From Chrysogorgia sp. JL179-B06 (taxonomy: Eukaryota; Cnidaria; Anthozoa; Scleralcyonacea; Chrysogorgiidae), in contig JAYKKM010000375.1 of assembly GCA_035772405.1 (NCBI GenBank), positions 825,001-889,000 on the forward strand: DNA of 64,000 nucleotides, in the 5' to 3' direction. The notes beneath the pieces are model-generated. The model was not told where the DNA came from. It saw only the letters and a list, made by a program, of their open reading frames with translations, and searched no databases. Below, piece by piece: positions 1-12,224 of the stretch. The position numbers and the translations under genes were made by a program. Every line of letters begins with the position of its first letter. Position 1 is the stretch's first letter.

Positions 1-1138
1 TGTCGAACATATAAACTAGTTAAAGTACTCGGGTATCGGTTTTTATTCAACAGCAAATAAAAACCTCTCCCTCGTACTTTGACCTATATATAATGCACGA
101 TTTTTGAGCTAAGTAACCAATCAAGCAGCGCGTGATCGCTCATTTACTTCCGGTAATTTTATAAACACGAATCATGCACTTACTTTTAGGCTTCAGAGCC
201 ATAACGTTTATCACGGCATGCCTTCCGATGGGGAAAATCTAGGAAATATTGTAGTATATACTATATATATACTATTTCGAATAGGTTTTAGGGTCAAATG
301 AAACACAGAAGAGGGTGGAATACGATTTCTATAGAATGTTAATCCGCTCGGATACTTTGATTTCTGAACAGGATATACGAAAATCAGTTTGGCACTGCTC
401 GTTTAAAGAACATTGGCAACACAAAATAAGCTCCTTTTGACTTATATAGAAGGAATATAGTAGTTTGAAGTTGTAAAATACTCGTAACGGGTACATTAAA
501 GGCGAATAAGTCATCTAAGAATTGCCTTTTGAGCCGCTATTTCGAAAAATAATTATGGTTTTTCTACACCTGTGACATCGTGTACAGGGTAAAATGGTTG
601 ATAGGGTAAGTGTTGGCAGAAATGCAAAGAAATTAAGGTTCTCAGCGTTATTTTTGTAATCATCGATATTACAATAAAAAACGTGCAATACCTGGCTATC
701 ACAACAATAAGATATACAACGCTAACTAGAAATTAATATATTGAAAATGGCCGCCCAAGACCTTGTTTTTAGAAAAGTTTTTTTTAGTTTCAATTCAACT
801 TTTAATTACATTTTCATAATAAAAAAATACTATATTCCGACTAGCTAAGTAATATACTTCGTTATAAAAGGTAGTTATTTTTTTGTTGTCGATGTCTTTT
901 ATGGTTACAGAATACCCTAGATTGGTAATTTTTTTTGAAAATGTTGTTTTGATATGTTTGTAAAGGTTACCATTAGATATATCAGCTGCAAAAATTTGAA
1001 TTGAAAATGTTGAAAATTGAGCAAGTTATCGTGTTAAAACGGTTTAGGGTTATTATCCTTGGCGGGAAAGTCAACTATTATCAAATTACATCGAAAAAAA
1101 TTGGAAAAATAAACACAACTTCAAGTCGTCTCTCTAGC
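1..1138. other. AT-rich intergenic DNA, no gene seen
   Basis: No open frame here looks coding. The only recognisable item is a short match near 398-425 to the terminal sequence of the foldback at 8575-9356 (TTTAAAGAACATTGGCAAC), probably a fragment of the same MITE family. A TA-rich run lies near 252-273. Confidence 0.5.
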
Positions 1139-1141
1139 TCT

Positions 1142-2035
1142 ATGTCTGACAGTAAACGGAATAAAAATCCATTCTGTAGTAGTCGTAAAAAATGGGCCAA
1201 CCACAAGAAAGCTGATAAAGACGTCTTTTTGGATGAAAAAAAGGAACATATATCTGCCAGCGACAAGGATTCATTCTTTGAACAGGAGACACAATGGCCA
1301 GAAGTGATTGCGAACAGCGATAAACGTTCCGAAAGGTCTTCTAGAAGCGAGCAGAAACTGAAGACAAGTATGGAAAGTTTCCAGAAGCGAAAAGCGGCAT
1401 TACTGGGGTCAGAATCACAATCTGAATCAGATGATTTTGATTCGGATTTTAACTCAAGTGAAAATGAGGATGACAATTCTGCTAGTTACCAACCACCCGT
1501 TGGCAATTATATTGTTATTCTAGAATGTTTGGAATTAATGCTAGAAAACTCTGCAGTGTGTAAGGAGTGCCAGCTTCCAATAAAAATACTTGAAAAAATA
1601 AATTCGAGACAAGGTTCAGGAGCGAAATGGATTTTCTCTTGCTCAAGTAAGACATGTATTTCGCACCAAACATGTTTTCCTGAACCGATTTCGAAAAGAA
1701 CAGGCCAGAAATATGACGTGAATACATCCTCTGTTGTTGCTTTCAGAGCAATAGGAAAAGGCAAAGCCGCAGCAGAAAAATGTGTTAGCATGATGGATAT
1801 TTCTTCTCCTGTTTACACTTGGAGTAAACATACCAAAAACATAGAAATGAAATCTATTGCTGTGGTGCTGGGGCCATCAGGTGTAGAATCTGACTCACTG
1901 GCATTGCGCTTTTTTTCTTTATCCGTCCGAGTACTTTTCGCGCCCTTTCTTTTTGCAAGCATTTTGGAACTTTGTAGACAAGGGCTATTTCAGTGTACTA
2001 GTACATTCTTTACTCACCACAAAACAAACAATTAA
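1142..2035 (+). pseudogene. Mutator-like transposase, N-terminal fragment
   Basis: An open frame (upstream limit 1001, best ATG at 1142) starts with a basic and acidic low-complexity tail rich in Ser, Lys and Glu. From about 1500 it continues into a Cys-patterned domain (VCKECQLPI, then a CSSKTC segment) and a segment ending near AIGKG...MMDISSPVYTW. This order (leader, two Cys pairs, small linker, hydrophobic helix) resembles the N-terminal part of the animal Mutator-like transposase family (PF20700 type). Homology seems to stop near 1880. The rest of the frame reads unrelated Phe/Leu-rich sequence, so the catalytic DDE part is missing and the copy is truncated. Family assignment is from pattern memory only; an orphan zinc-binding protein is the alternative. 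Confidence 0.42.
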
Positions 2036-2039
2036 TATC

Positions 2040-3973
2040 GCTGTTGTTCTTATTGGTGGAATGTAATTCAATTATTAGAAGGGGCGGAGAATTTGCAATA
2101 GCTGTTAAAACTGCGCCAAACTTTCACGGCTTATTTATTACCACATTAATTTTGAGTCACATAAGGGGCACTAAAAGGTGTAACCTGATCGCGCGTTTTA
2201 ACCGATTCCCATCCAAACTTGCACATGATGTTAGCGAACAGCCGGGCTTCAAAAGTTTCTCGGCGTTTTTTTTTTATGTAAAAACTAACTGAGTTACGGT
2301 CCTTTATTCATCAATTTCTTCTTCCACAACATAGGTCGAGGAATAAAATACCCTAGCTGCTAAACCCCTCCAGTGATTAAAAAACCCCACATACTTTTTT
2401 AGAACCAACATCGAGAAGTGTAAATATGGTAAATTGAGAGTTTTTGGTAAAACCAAAGACCAGGTTAAACCGCGGCGCGAAGGTCATATGATTTTAAATT
2501 GATGAATATATCTGGAAAAATATTGTATATCATTTGAAAGTGTTCTTCGCATACTTAACTATATTTGGTGCAAATTTGAGACAAATCGGAGACAAATTGC
2601 GCGGGCGGTAATACATTTCGTGAATGGGCTTGCTATGGTGTTCTGTAACCTTAATGTGACTATAAGAGTAAATATGAAAGCTGCTAAATTCCCAAAATAA
2701 CTGGATATAATACGAAAAATATAATTAAGAAAACTTCAATATGTCGAAAAATATTTAAGAAAGAGTACTTAGTACGTATTTTCATAGACGACCTTTTGCC
2801 TGTTGGACTGACAAAATCAACACATGCATGAAGCGGACAAAAATAAACATAGAGGAGATAAAGAAGTAAACTGCCTACCTGAAACCATGCACAACTACGC
2901 CACTAAAGATTGGATTAAATTGATATATGGTCTGCATCTATAGCAAAGGGATACACAATATACAGAGCGTTAGTGTTTAAAATTGACGATAGTAACGCAG
3001 AACAGCTGCTGATTTAGTTTCGCATTCTTTGATTTATAGCATGCAGGGCTAAATACAAGGCTATAGTAAGAAGAAGAGTATTATTCTTATTGGAGGAAAC
3101 AATAATTGTGCTTGTAAATGATCGAATGCTTCATCAGCATCACTTGTGTGTGATGGTTTTTTGCAAATATACTTGCAAGTTATTGGTTGCTTTGTCCGAA
3201 TATCATTTAGGGTGGGGAGAAGGCTGCACGGATTTCAATCGCTACGTCTGGTACATTTGAACACTGCGATTAATCGGACTAATATATGGTTTAGATGCAT
3301 GATAAATAAGAAGAAACCGGAGGAAGAGTACGGATTATGAGGAGTTTCTCGTCATTAACATGCATCTAAACCATAAATTGTCCAGATTAAGGTACCTATT
3401 TTTCCAGTTTTTCGTTGTTAGATATATTTAGAATTACACACTTTCATATTTGTTACTTTATGATAATGATCTAAGACGTTTTTAAGGCATCAAAATCGAC
3501 CGATTTGTTAAAAAAATCTATGCACAGAGACTGGGTCCGTATTTAGTTCTGATGATGTCAAGATGTTTGTTAAACAGAGAATTTCAGAGAGCGTATTTTA
3601 AACAAAATATCAAGCGGTTCAGCTACAGGTGTTGTTAGGAGCGCCACCAACGCAATATCTTCCAACGTGTTCTGTAGCTTTTACTAATTTCCAACCTCGC
3701 ACGCAGCGAATTTTGCCTCCACGGTTGAATGTCAGCGAAAATGGCCCTGGGATCGGCCGTTCACATGACACCAACAATTTTTAGGTGTTTTGATATAATA
3801 ATGTATGCGAACTGTACGTATTGTTTACTAATTGTTGATGTGATAATCGTGAGAAATATGCATGCAACGTGAATGATTATCTCGTAGAAATATCATACAT
3901 GAACAAGTGCATATAGGTAGAATATAATTTTTAACAATTAACCAAAACCTTATATTTCTAATTTGCGGTAAAA
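2040..3973. other. intergenic DNA, no gene seen
   Basis: There are only short, stop-rich frames and no convincing RNA gene or transposon end. Small complementary pieces (ATGGTTTAGATGCAT at 3286-3300 and ATGCATCTAAACCAT at 3360-3374) form a loose inverted repeat. Confidence 0.4.
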
Positions 3974-3977
3974 TTAA

Positions 3978-4421
3978 CTCTTTCATATCCGGCCCAGTCA
4001 AAATGGGTCATTGAAGACCCAGGAAGTCGTCAGTAGAAAAATACGGCACAGGGTAACGCAAGATTAAAAATTGAAATTCAGCAAGCGCCAGGCAGAAGAG
4101 ATCCACTCACATGCCAAGTTTGATTTGATTTCATAAAATCTCTGCGATTGGTAGCATTTTGAATTTTCAAGATGCTACGCGAGCGTGCAAGATGGCCTTT
4201 TCTAGAAAATGGAAGTTTTTCAATCCGATTTATGATAATAATGCTAATTCATATTAACATAATGTGTCTTGTTCGGAAAATTCAAAAGCAATGGTAACAG
4301 CCGGTTTATTGGGCTTTCAGAAAAGGTATAGGTTTCGCAAAAGTTATGGACATTTCCAGAGATATCAATAGAACAAAGAGGTAGTTTAATTTTGGATGTT
4401 TTTCAGCCGGTCAGGAAAGAG
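3978..4421. mobile_element. TTAA-flanked MITE, copy 1
   Basis: A 444-bp non-coding element. Its left end CTCTTTC..CCGGCCCAGT follows TTAA at 3974-3977. Its right end is CCGGTCAGGAAAGAG followed by TCAA, a decayed TTAA. The same sequence recurs in the opposite orientation at 45787-46235, which defines the element boundaries. TTAA target duplication points to mobilisation by a piggyBac or Kolobok-type transposase. Confidence 0.75.
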
Positions 4422-4982
4422 TCAAGGCGATAAAATGTCTTAACACATGGATTTAGATGAGTAAATTATACTCTAGCTGACATAATTGCGTTTTAAAACT
4501 GGACAATAAGATTATACAATCAACCTACAAAGTTGATTAATTCCTGGCATCTTTACTCTATTTGCAAGCACCTTTACGCCACACCAACAAGTCACGCGCT
4601 ATTTAGCCGCGCGTGGATGTGACCACATTTTGGCTGAAACGCTCGTTCTTTTATATAGCCTATTTGAGTGATGTAATTACGTTTTAAATAATTTTTCTAT
4701 TCAATAAAGATTTAAAAACTGCAACACAAATTTTCGCTTCATAAGCACTTTACTCGCAGTGTGTAAATGCACCTTAACCATCCCTGACTGATCAGTGGCG
4801 TGAGGTGACTATAATTGTTTGAGGGCGCTTATATATAATAAGAGCTCTGAATTGTTGCGACCATGAATTTTCATTTTCAGCGATTTCTGTGAGGAATTTT
4901 CTGTAAAATAATTTTTCAATACTGAGATACTGTATATTAGTTTATGTAGTGCAAAATTCAGTTAGAAATAAATTATCACTTG

Positions 4983-5367
4983 AAAGAAATATAGAAATTA
5001 TAAAGATTGGCGTTAACAACTCTTCCATATCTCACTTTGGTCTTGATATATTAAGATTTTGATATGTCAATGATCCTCATTTTGACGTCACACTGCATAA
5101 TTGAAAAAGCCAGTATTTCTTTGGGATTAGCAAATTAAATCACTCCAAACACAACTTCATATATGTTTAGTAGCGTGGGACTCACACACATGCACACTTT
5201 CCTAATTTCGTTACATAATCCAAATATATACAGGATTTTCCAACAAGTCATTATGCAGTATGACGTCGTAGTTAAGTTACATATCAAAGAAATCTTCATA
5301 TACCAAGATCGAAGTGAGATGTAGAAGAGTTGTAAACGCCCATCATTCTAATATAGTTCTTTACAGT
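4983..5367. mobile_element. foldback (long inverted repeat) element, diverged arms
   Basis: The left arm (about 4983-5105) and right arm (about 5232-5367) are imperfect reverse complements. Both contain GGCGTT.ACAACTCTTC, CATCTCACTT, a TGACGTCA-like site and ACTGCATAAT. The exact ends are unclear. The arrangement matches the better-preserved foldbacks at 8575 and 13891. Confidence 0.55.
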
Positions 5368-5499
5368 AAGAGAGTTTAATAATTTTTAAACATAAATAGG
5401 TTAAATGCATAAGATACTTAAAGGAATTTATAGGTAACCCTAAATGAAACCCTAGGGTGATGCTTCCCCCTTGCCATCATTACAATGTTTCAGTTCGCC

Positions 5500-6150
5500 A
5501 AAAATCTAACTTGATTTTTATTTAACATCGTATTGAGGGAAGCGGGGGATGCCGGAAAATAAGGCTTCGGAAACAACATTCGTTTGATATCAGTATAGCT
5601 AAGGACAGGAAGTTGCGTCAGAGATTTACGCTTGGTGTTCCAAGAACGTTTGGCCAGGATTGTAGGTAGTGAGCCGGCTGAAGATGGATGATTGTGAGGA
5701 GATAAGATCACGAGTGGCGATCGCCAAAGAGACCTTCGAAAGACATGATAGAACTCTTTTGACTGCAAGTCTCGATCCACAATTGAAGACGAGGTTGATC
5801 AAGTGCGTTGTGTGGAGTGTGTTTATATACAGCTCAGAATCTTGGAACCTCAAGAAAGCAGATAGAAAAAGGATAGACGCTTTGGATATGTGGATGTTGA
5901 GGAGGATGGAGAACATCGAGTAGACAGAGAAGGTTACAAATGAAGAGGTCCTACTTAGAGTTGTAGAGATCCGCAAGCTGAGAGAAACTATCAAGATGAG
6001 AAAGATAAGGTAGATTGGGCATATTTTGAGACACGATGGACTGATAAAAATGTGCTTCAAGGTAGAATGGAAGAAAAACGATCAAGACGGAGAAAGAGGA
6101 TAATGATGATGGATGACATCAAGGATGGTTGAAGTTACTTTAGAACGAAT
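5500..6150 (+). pseudogene. non-LTR retrotransposon reverse transcriptase, 3' fragment
   Basis: The frame at 5669-5923 and its continuations encode the typical C-terminal end of an endonuclease/RT polyprotein: a VVWSVFIYSSESWNLKK stretch, then LDMWMLRRMENI, then (after stops) TNEEVLLRVVE and IGHILRHDG. These follow the thumb region of RTE/CR1-type reverse transcriptases. The upstream RT core is absent, so this is a 5'-truncated, dead insertion. Stops and frame changes after 5923 confirm decay. Confidence 0.8.
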
Positions 6151-6407
6151 CGAGATGTAAGATAGAGATTTATGGAGAGGAGCACCGTGAGGAAACTACC
6201 TTCGTTAAAATATCAGATGATGATGATGACTTGTTGACTATAAGATGCTTAAGAGTGGAATTCGTAGATGGTAATATTTTAACTATCAAAACTTTCATCA
6301 AATTCTCTAGTTATGGAATGAGGTATTTTGAAGAGCCTTGTATGCTTACATTGGCGTGAGGTAACTATAATTGTATACGGCAGGCAACACACAGGTAAAA
6401 TACAGGT

Positions 6408-6985
6408 ATGTTTGTGGCGAACCGCAACAACCTAGGGAATCTTGGGGAATGGACCCAGAAAATATTGATATTTTCAAGTTCTATAGCCCCTTTAATAAGC
6501 GAACGAGTAATAAGTGTTTCTAGTTATGTTTCGCTCGAAAGTGTTTCTAGTCTCTCTACCAATCTATGCCTAGTTGCATTTAGCAGTTATTTTTCGCAGA
6601 ACACTTGGAACAAGACTTCATGCAGAGACAGTGATCTATATTTTGCTTCACAGTTTGCTTCGAGAATCGAACTGGAAGCATTTTTATTTCGTAAGTTGAT
6701 TCGACAAAATGTTGTTTCTACGACTGGAGTTCAAACAGTCAACAAAGCGTGCAAATTGTTTCTACGAACTTCCTTCCATGCCATTGATCTTGGTTGCTCT
6801 TACTGGAGACGTTGAACTTAATCCAGGCCTTCGTTGTCTCGCTGATATAAGGAAAAACATGGACTGAAGATTCATGCTCACCAAAATGTTCGCAGTTTAC
6901 GCATAACTGTTCAGACATTTGAAAACATTTTATCTTCTAAAGCCATCTTTCGTTGCGATGACAAATGTCTATATTTTCTGCTGTA
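6408..6985 (+). pseudogene. non-LTR retrotransposon 5' region with 2A-like motif
   Basis: The frame at 6408-6815 is Ser/Leu-rich with no known domain. In another frame, a short ORF starting at ATG 6778 reads a hydrophobic leader followed by TGDVELNPGL (about 6802-6831). This is one residue away from the 2A ribosome-skipping signature D-V/I-E-x-N-P-G-P. Comparable leader-2A motifs are known at the start of ORFs in some CR1/L2-type retrotransposons of marine invertebrates. The Leu in place of the final Pro would be expected to abolish skipping. The fragment is interrupted by the hAT-type MITE that begins at 6986. Confidence 0.55.
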
Positions 6986-7840
6986 CAGGGGCGTAGGAAG
7001 CTTTGTAAAGTTGGGGGGCCGGTCAAAGCAAAATTTTCGTTGTACATATCAGTGGCGAAGCTAGTCTAGCGCCGTAGGCGCGAGGCTTTGTGGAAGGGTC
7101 CGGGGTATGCCCCCGGAAAATTTTTAAATCTAGATTCCCGCAAATGGCATTTCCTGCATTCTGAGCGGTGATTTATCAGCTCAGAAGTTTATAAAATTTC
7201 ATATTTGGACTGTTTCGCTCTATATCACAGTTCATCAGCATGCATAAGAACCACCAGGGGCCCCCGAAAATCTGGTGATGGTCCCTGCTCTCCCCCAATC
7301 GAATAGTTTTCCCGGGCCCTATTTTTGAGACACGCCGCCCCTGGGAACCACTGACAACATATATTAATGCAATGGTCACTGAGTCCAATATGGACATTCA
7401 GGACGTTTTTTTTCAACCGGCTCAATCATTCCGCAATTTCCACCCTTCTGCTTTGTTGAAAAAGAAAGCCTACTATAGAGTAGGGCTGCGTAAACTAGAG
7501 AAATATTAGTACTTTAGTTTAGTAAAACACTCGGGTTAACATGCAAAGATATTGTGATTTTTTAATTACTTCTATGATAGTTTAACAGAACATTAATAGG
7601 AAGATGTTGTTTTCGAACTTGTCGGAAATATCATACATTCATACTATTCGAACACAGACATTCGATTAATATAGGATTTCAAATACTTCTACTTTCGATT
7701 CTACTTTTTACATTTTTTTGCTGCAATTTTTCTTTCAAATTCAATTATTTTTTGGGGGGCCGAAAGCTATTCCGGCACACGTTTATAATATTGGGGGGGG
7801 GGGGGGCGGCCCCCCGGCCCGCCTACTTCCTACGCCCCTG
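6986..7840. mobile_element. hAT-type MITE with 8-bp target duplication
   Basis: The termini are inverted repeats: CAGGGGCGTAGGAAG at the left and CTTCCTACGCCCCTG at the right. The flanks are a perfect 8-bp duplication, CTGCTGTA (6978-6985 and 7841-7848). CAGGGGCG ends with an 8-bp duplication are typical of hAT elements. The 855-bp interior has no transposase, contains GC-rich ends and a 14-base G run near 7794-7806, and is non-autonomous. Confidence 0.88.
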
Positions 7841-8107
7841 CTGCTGTACACGTACTTTTAATTCGGTAAAGCTTTAAAATTCATTTTAAAATTCCCTTGA
7901 ATCTTTGCAGGGCCCCATTGAAAAACTCGTTTGGAGATACAGTATGGGTTCATTGTTTAAATATTATAAATATCGGTTCGGAAAACATCGAGATCCTCGT
8001 GGATTAAATCTCTTTTCTTTTCTAATCAAATTTTCTTTTTTTCATTGCGAGTGTTTAATATGATTCAAGATGATGGATACAACTCTTGTTAAGTAATGTA
8101 GGGATTC

Positions 8108-8200
8108 GTCTCCGCAGCTCAATGGTTTTCTAACCATTTTCACTAGAGCTCAACAGGTGATGGGTTCGATCGCGGCTGGGATTCAACAGCTTTTGCAGTT
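8108..8200 (+). repeat. tRNA-like SINE head (possible)
   Basis: AGCTCAATGG near 8116-8125 resembles an internal A box and GGGTTCGATC (8162-8171) resembles a B box, spaced as in a tRNA promoter. No clean cloverleaf or anticodon arm could be drawn, so this reads as a tRNA-derived SINE fragment rather than a functional tRNA gene. Confidence 0.33.
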
Positions 8201-8574
8201 ATAAACACAAAGCCGGTAATTTCTTAACATTGCTAAGTAAACGTGTGACCATACCTGTGTTACTATGATCTGAACAAGGTGAATGTAAACAGCGCTGAAT
8301 GGATTGAAATATTCATATGTAAAAACAATGCTTGTTATTCTGAATCGTACGTTATACCCAACGCCTATAGAAAAAATTATATAAAAATAAATTTTTATAT
8401 CCAATAAAGTCGTTACAAAAATTATTTTCAATCTTTTTAACAGAAATTTATTTAAGGTCGCTCCCTATGGTTTTCTACATAATGTATATAACTATATCTA
8501 GATTGTACCAAGCTACACTGATGAGCTTCCCCCTTCATGTGACATACCTGTATGTTCTTGAACTTTTCCATTAA

Positions 8575-9356
8575 AGGACATTGGCAACAAAAATTAAGTT
8601 TGTTTTATTTGAAAGAACTCTTAAAATAATGAAGAATATTAATTTATAGTTCTTTCATATTTTACTTAGTTCTTGAGATATTTAGACTTATGCGATATTC
8701 AAATGAAATTATCTATGACGTCATAACCTAAAAAATTGTTTAACATATTGGAAAATCGTGAATATCTTTATCATTATTGAATGAAATTACTTGAAACTTT
8801 GCATGTAGATACATACCACTAAACTGAAGATCATCGTTCAAGTCTTATGGTTGCCATGGCAACAGATTATTTTACAGACCTCTTGATTTCGAAAACAAAA
8901 TTATTTGTTTTCTCTTCAGTGCCGAACCTTATTGGGTTGGTACCTGTTCAGAAAATGTTCACTGTCATAGCCAATTCGAAACTGAGATTTGAAGCTGGTA
9001 CAAAGTCTACTATGTCAGAAAACAAATAGTTTTGTTTTCGAAATCAAGAGGTATGTAAACGAATCCATTACCATGGCAACCATAAGACTTGAACGATGAT
9101 CTTCAGTTTAGTGGTATGTATCTATATGCAAAGTTTCAAGTAATTTCATTTAATAATCATAAAGGTATTCACGATTTTCCAATATGTTAAAATGTATTTC
9201 CCAGGTTATGACGTCATAGATCATTCATTTGAATATCGCATAAGTCTAAATATCTCAAGAACTAAGTAAAATATGAAAGAACTATAAATTAATATTCTTC
9301 ATTATTTTAAGAGTTCTTTCAAATAAAACAAACTTAATTTTTGTTGCCAATGTCCT
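8575..9356. mobile_element. TTAA-flanked foldback element (782 bp)
   Basis: Two arms of roughly 280-330 bp are near-perfect reverse complements, from AGGACATTGGCAAC at the left to GTTGCCAATGTCCT at the right, flanked by TTAA (8571-8574 and 9357-9360). Each arm carries the palindrome TGACGTCA and the segment TGGTTGCCATGG or its complement. The unpaired centre (about 8890-9030) is unique and includes the short open frame 8847-9029, which is not considered real. TTAA suggests piggyBac/Kolobok-type mobilisation. Confidence 0.88.
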
Positions 9357-9643
9357 TTAAGTGTGTTCGGACGTATTTACATTTGCAGCCCTATAATCTC
9401 AGAATCTTAGAATTGGCTTATGAAGCTTAGAATGAACACATTTACCATATTATATGGCAAATTTCACAGATTTAAGAATCCATCAAGACATCTATATGTG
9501 GTATACATGCAGATCCTGGAATAACGGTCAAAAATTGCATGAAGAAAATGTCCGAGCAACATCAAATTTTATCTGCCATTTTTAAATTTTCCGATGTTTT
9601 CCGATTTGAAGGGTCCTGTGTTTCAAATTTTGCGTTAACTTAA

Positions 9644-10311
9644 AGGATGAGTGTTCAGCTAATGCTTTGCGCGCTTGTCTTATTGTTTTGATTTGGGAAA
9701 CTGCCTTCTAACTACCTCGGTTTATTACGTTTTATTGTTGTTTTGTTGTATTCTTACGACATAATAAGCTGTTAAAAGTCGTGTAAATCAGTTTGTAGTG
9801 ATGTCTGACACAGAGTTTGTCGAATATTGTGAACCGCACTCTTCGTGCCGTCGTCTGTCAGCGTGTTCTATTCTCAACGGCTTCGATTACAACGTCCTTG
9901 TCCTATACAACGATTTACAGAAGTGAGCGTTCGTTTCTAGCGTAATATCTGTTCCTCTACTCATAGAATATATGGAATATAAGGATCTTATACTATTGGC
10001 TTTGCCAGGAAACTGCGCGTCTTGAAGGAAACTTTGAAATTCACGCATCAAACGGCAAACAACGAGGGACGGATACCTGTCTTAAAACACAATTCCACGG
10101 CGCACCGAGTGTAATCAAATACTATAAAAAATATGACAATAATAACTTACTACAATATCTCTACTCTTACGAAAAACACAATTTGAGTAATTTACGGCAA
10201 GGATTGCTCAGATATCGAAGGATTGGTTTGCTTGTTCAATTTTGTGGCCCAAAAAAATGGCCGAGAGCAAGCTTGTGATCGCGAAAAGCATCTTATCTGG
10301 ACACTCATCCT
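9644..10311. mobile_element. TTAA-flanked TIR element
   Basis: The left end AGGATGAGTGTTCAG follows TTAA (9640-9643). The right end CTGGACACTCATCCT precedes TTAA (10312-10315). The 668-bp interior has no convincing gene, so this is a non-autonomous element of the same TTAA class as its neighbours. Confidence 0.72.
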
Positions 10312-10389
10312 TTAAGAGCTTTTGTAGCAAACTAATTGTGCAGTTTTTATATATAAATGTAATGTACAGTACGGTGTATGCAGTGTTGA

Positions 10390-10955
10390 AATACGATTCT
10401 CAAATCATTAATAATTCATATACGAAAAACAAAGAAAATCAGCTTCGTGATGGAGGGTTTGAAATAGGAGGAAGATTTCACATTAATTCTGCCAACTCTC
10501 AGCGATTTTCTCTCAAAATAGAGTTTCATTTGAGAATCAAGTTCAAACACTCGTAATGAGTTCTTCCTCCGACATCAAAACACCTCAAAATCGTTAATAA
10601 ATCGTGGATTCGTTTCGTGTTTTCAACTTGCTTCTCGGTGTTTTTAAAACAGGAAGAAGTCTTAGTTGTCTTTGAACTATCACTTCTCAAACTCATTAAT
10701 AATTTAAAAACAAAGAAAATCAACTGCGTGACGCAGAGTTTGAAATAGCAGGGAGATATGACATAAATTTGGCCAACTTTCATATAGGTTTTCATTAAAA
10801 ATACAGTTTCGTTTGAGAATCAAGTTCAAACACTCGTAAAGAGTTCTTCTTCAGAGTTCAAAACCCCTCGAAGATCGATAAAAAGTCTCGGTTTCACCTC
10901 GTTTTTTCAACTTGCTTTTCGGTGTTTTGAAATCAGAGGAAGAATACTTACTCCT
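10390..10955. repeat. two-copy tandem repeat, period about 283 bp
   Basis: GTTCAAACACTCGTAA..GAGTTCTTC occurs at 10541 and again at 10824, with matching flanks (CAACTTGCTT.TCGGTGTTTT in both copies). The two units are clearly diverged, so the duplication is old. Open frames at 10242-10556 and 10526-10795 lie across it and are not credible genes. Confidence 0.65.
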
Positions 10956-11926
10956 ATTTGAGCTATTACATCGAAATCACTATAAGAGGTTGGTGGAATG
11001 CCGAAATGGAAAATAGGAGGTCTAATACCATTTTGAGCACACGCCATTCACCAGCGAGTGAAATGTAACACTCTAACATCCTTCGCATTTCACTTTCTGA
11101 CAAGGGCCTACCCTCAAATTGTTAGACTTAGCTTTTACAGTTTTTTATACAATATACTGTAGTTCCAATTCATACAAACGAGGATGTTACAAACGTGGAT
11201 AACGAAAGAAGTCTGCCTACATATTCCACAATATTCCATAGAATATCTTGGTAATACCTTAAATGTATTATCCACTCACTAATATATTGGGTCTAAATGA
11301 CCTGTTCTTAGCAACCGGTTGTCAAGTAACGGAAAACTTCCGAACACCATTAAAATTAGTAACATTCTTGTGTTGTTATTTACCTTTTCAATATCGTTCC
11401 CATGGCAACAACGAGCTTAATATATAACATTTTTTTATATTTTTCATCTTTTTCCTGCCATTCCTCGCGTTTGCTTTTGTGGAATTTCTTCAAATTTCAT
11501 GTTAGTGTCAAATAAATATAGTGTTGTTCAGATGGTTTTCTCAATATCACCAAATTTAATGTATTTTTTGAACATTAAGCAATATTTTCATAAAAATTCA
11601 CGGAAACGCAACATCTTTGCGTTTATTTTCGTTTTTTACTACGTCATAAGATTTCGCGTTTATCATAAAATTTACCGCCAATTTATCAACCAACTCGCGC
11701 GCGGTCATAAAACCATAAGAGCCACCTTAATCATATATCAAGCATATTTTATGAGCAGATTTTGCAAGTGGAATTGGCTGCTCACTTACTTGTCAGACTC
11801 TTGTGCACTCATATTAGCGTTTGGCAGACAGGAATGTTGATATACTAAAGTTCGTAATAATCGCCCTCATATTAAATAATTTGGGTGTCCCTGGTGTATA
11901 TGATAAAATAAATGTTGTACTGATAC
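10956..11926. other. host sequence downstream of the last recognised exon, nothing recognised
   Basis: AT-rich. The open frame 11499-11840 has no recognisable domain and host codon signal is absent. Confidence 0.4.
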
Positions 11927-12049
11927 CTTGACAGCCTCCTATGTTGTCATTGGACAATCCATCATTACAGTAGCATCTGAATGAACCCTTGGTGTTGAAG
12001 CAGGATTTACCAGGCGAACATAAACCATTGCCCTGACACTCATCCACAT
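11927..12049 (-). CDS. host extracellular gene, exon encoding a calcium-binding EGF domain
   Basis: A 123-bp exon (41 codons) bounded on the minus strand by an AG acceptor (TTTTTCAAAAG) and a GT donor (CAAG/GTATCAG), phase 1 at both ends. It translates as DVDECQGNGLCSPGKSC..., with six cysteines in EGF order and the D-V-D-E plus aromatic pattern of calcium-binding EGF modules. It is the lowest-coordinate exon recognised of the minus-strand gene, which probably continues beyond the window. Confidence 0.85.
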
Positions 12050-12224
12050 CTTTTGAAAAATAAATTTAAGTCCCATTAATTATTGTGGCTCAAAATAACA
12101 ACAACTTCGTGTACTGTACGGCTGAAGATACGCTTATGTTACGTCTTAAACACGGAGCGATCGCATAAAAGGAAGAACGCCACCGTAAAATGCACGAAGT
12201 TTTAAAACAAGGCAAGTTAACAAG

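Noticed and set aside
1081..1476. Minus-strand Ser-rich frame
   Set aside because: Antisense of the low-complexity leader of the Mutator-like fragment.
8108..8200. Functional tRNA gene
   Set aside because: A and B boxes are recognisable but no acceptor or anticodon arm pairs properly.
8847..9029. ORF in the centre of the foldback at 8575
   Set aside because: It crosses arm and loop and has no similarity to any transposase.
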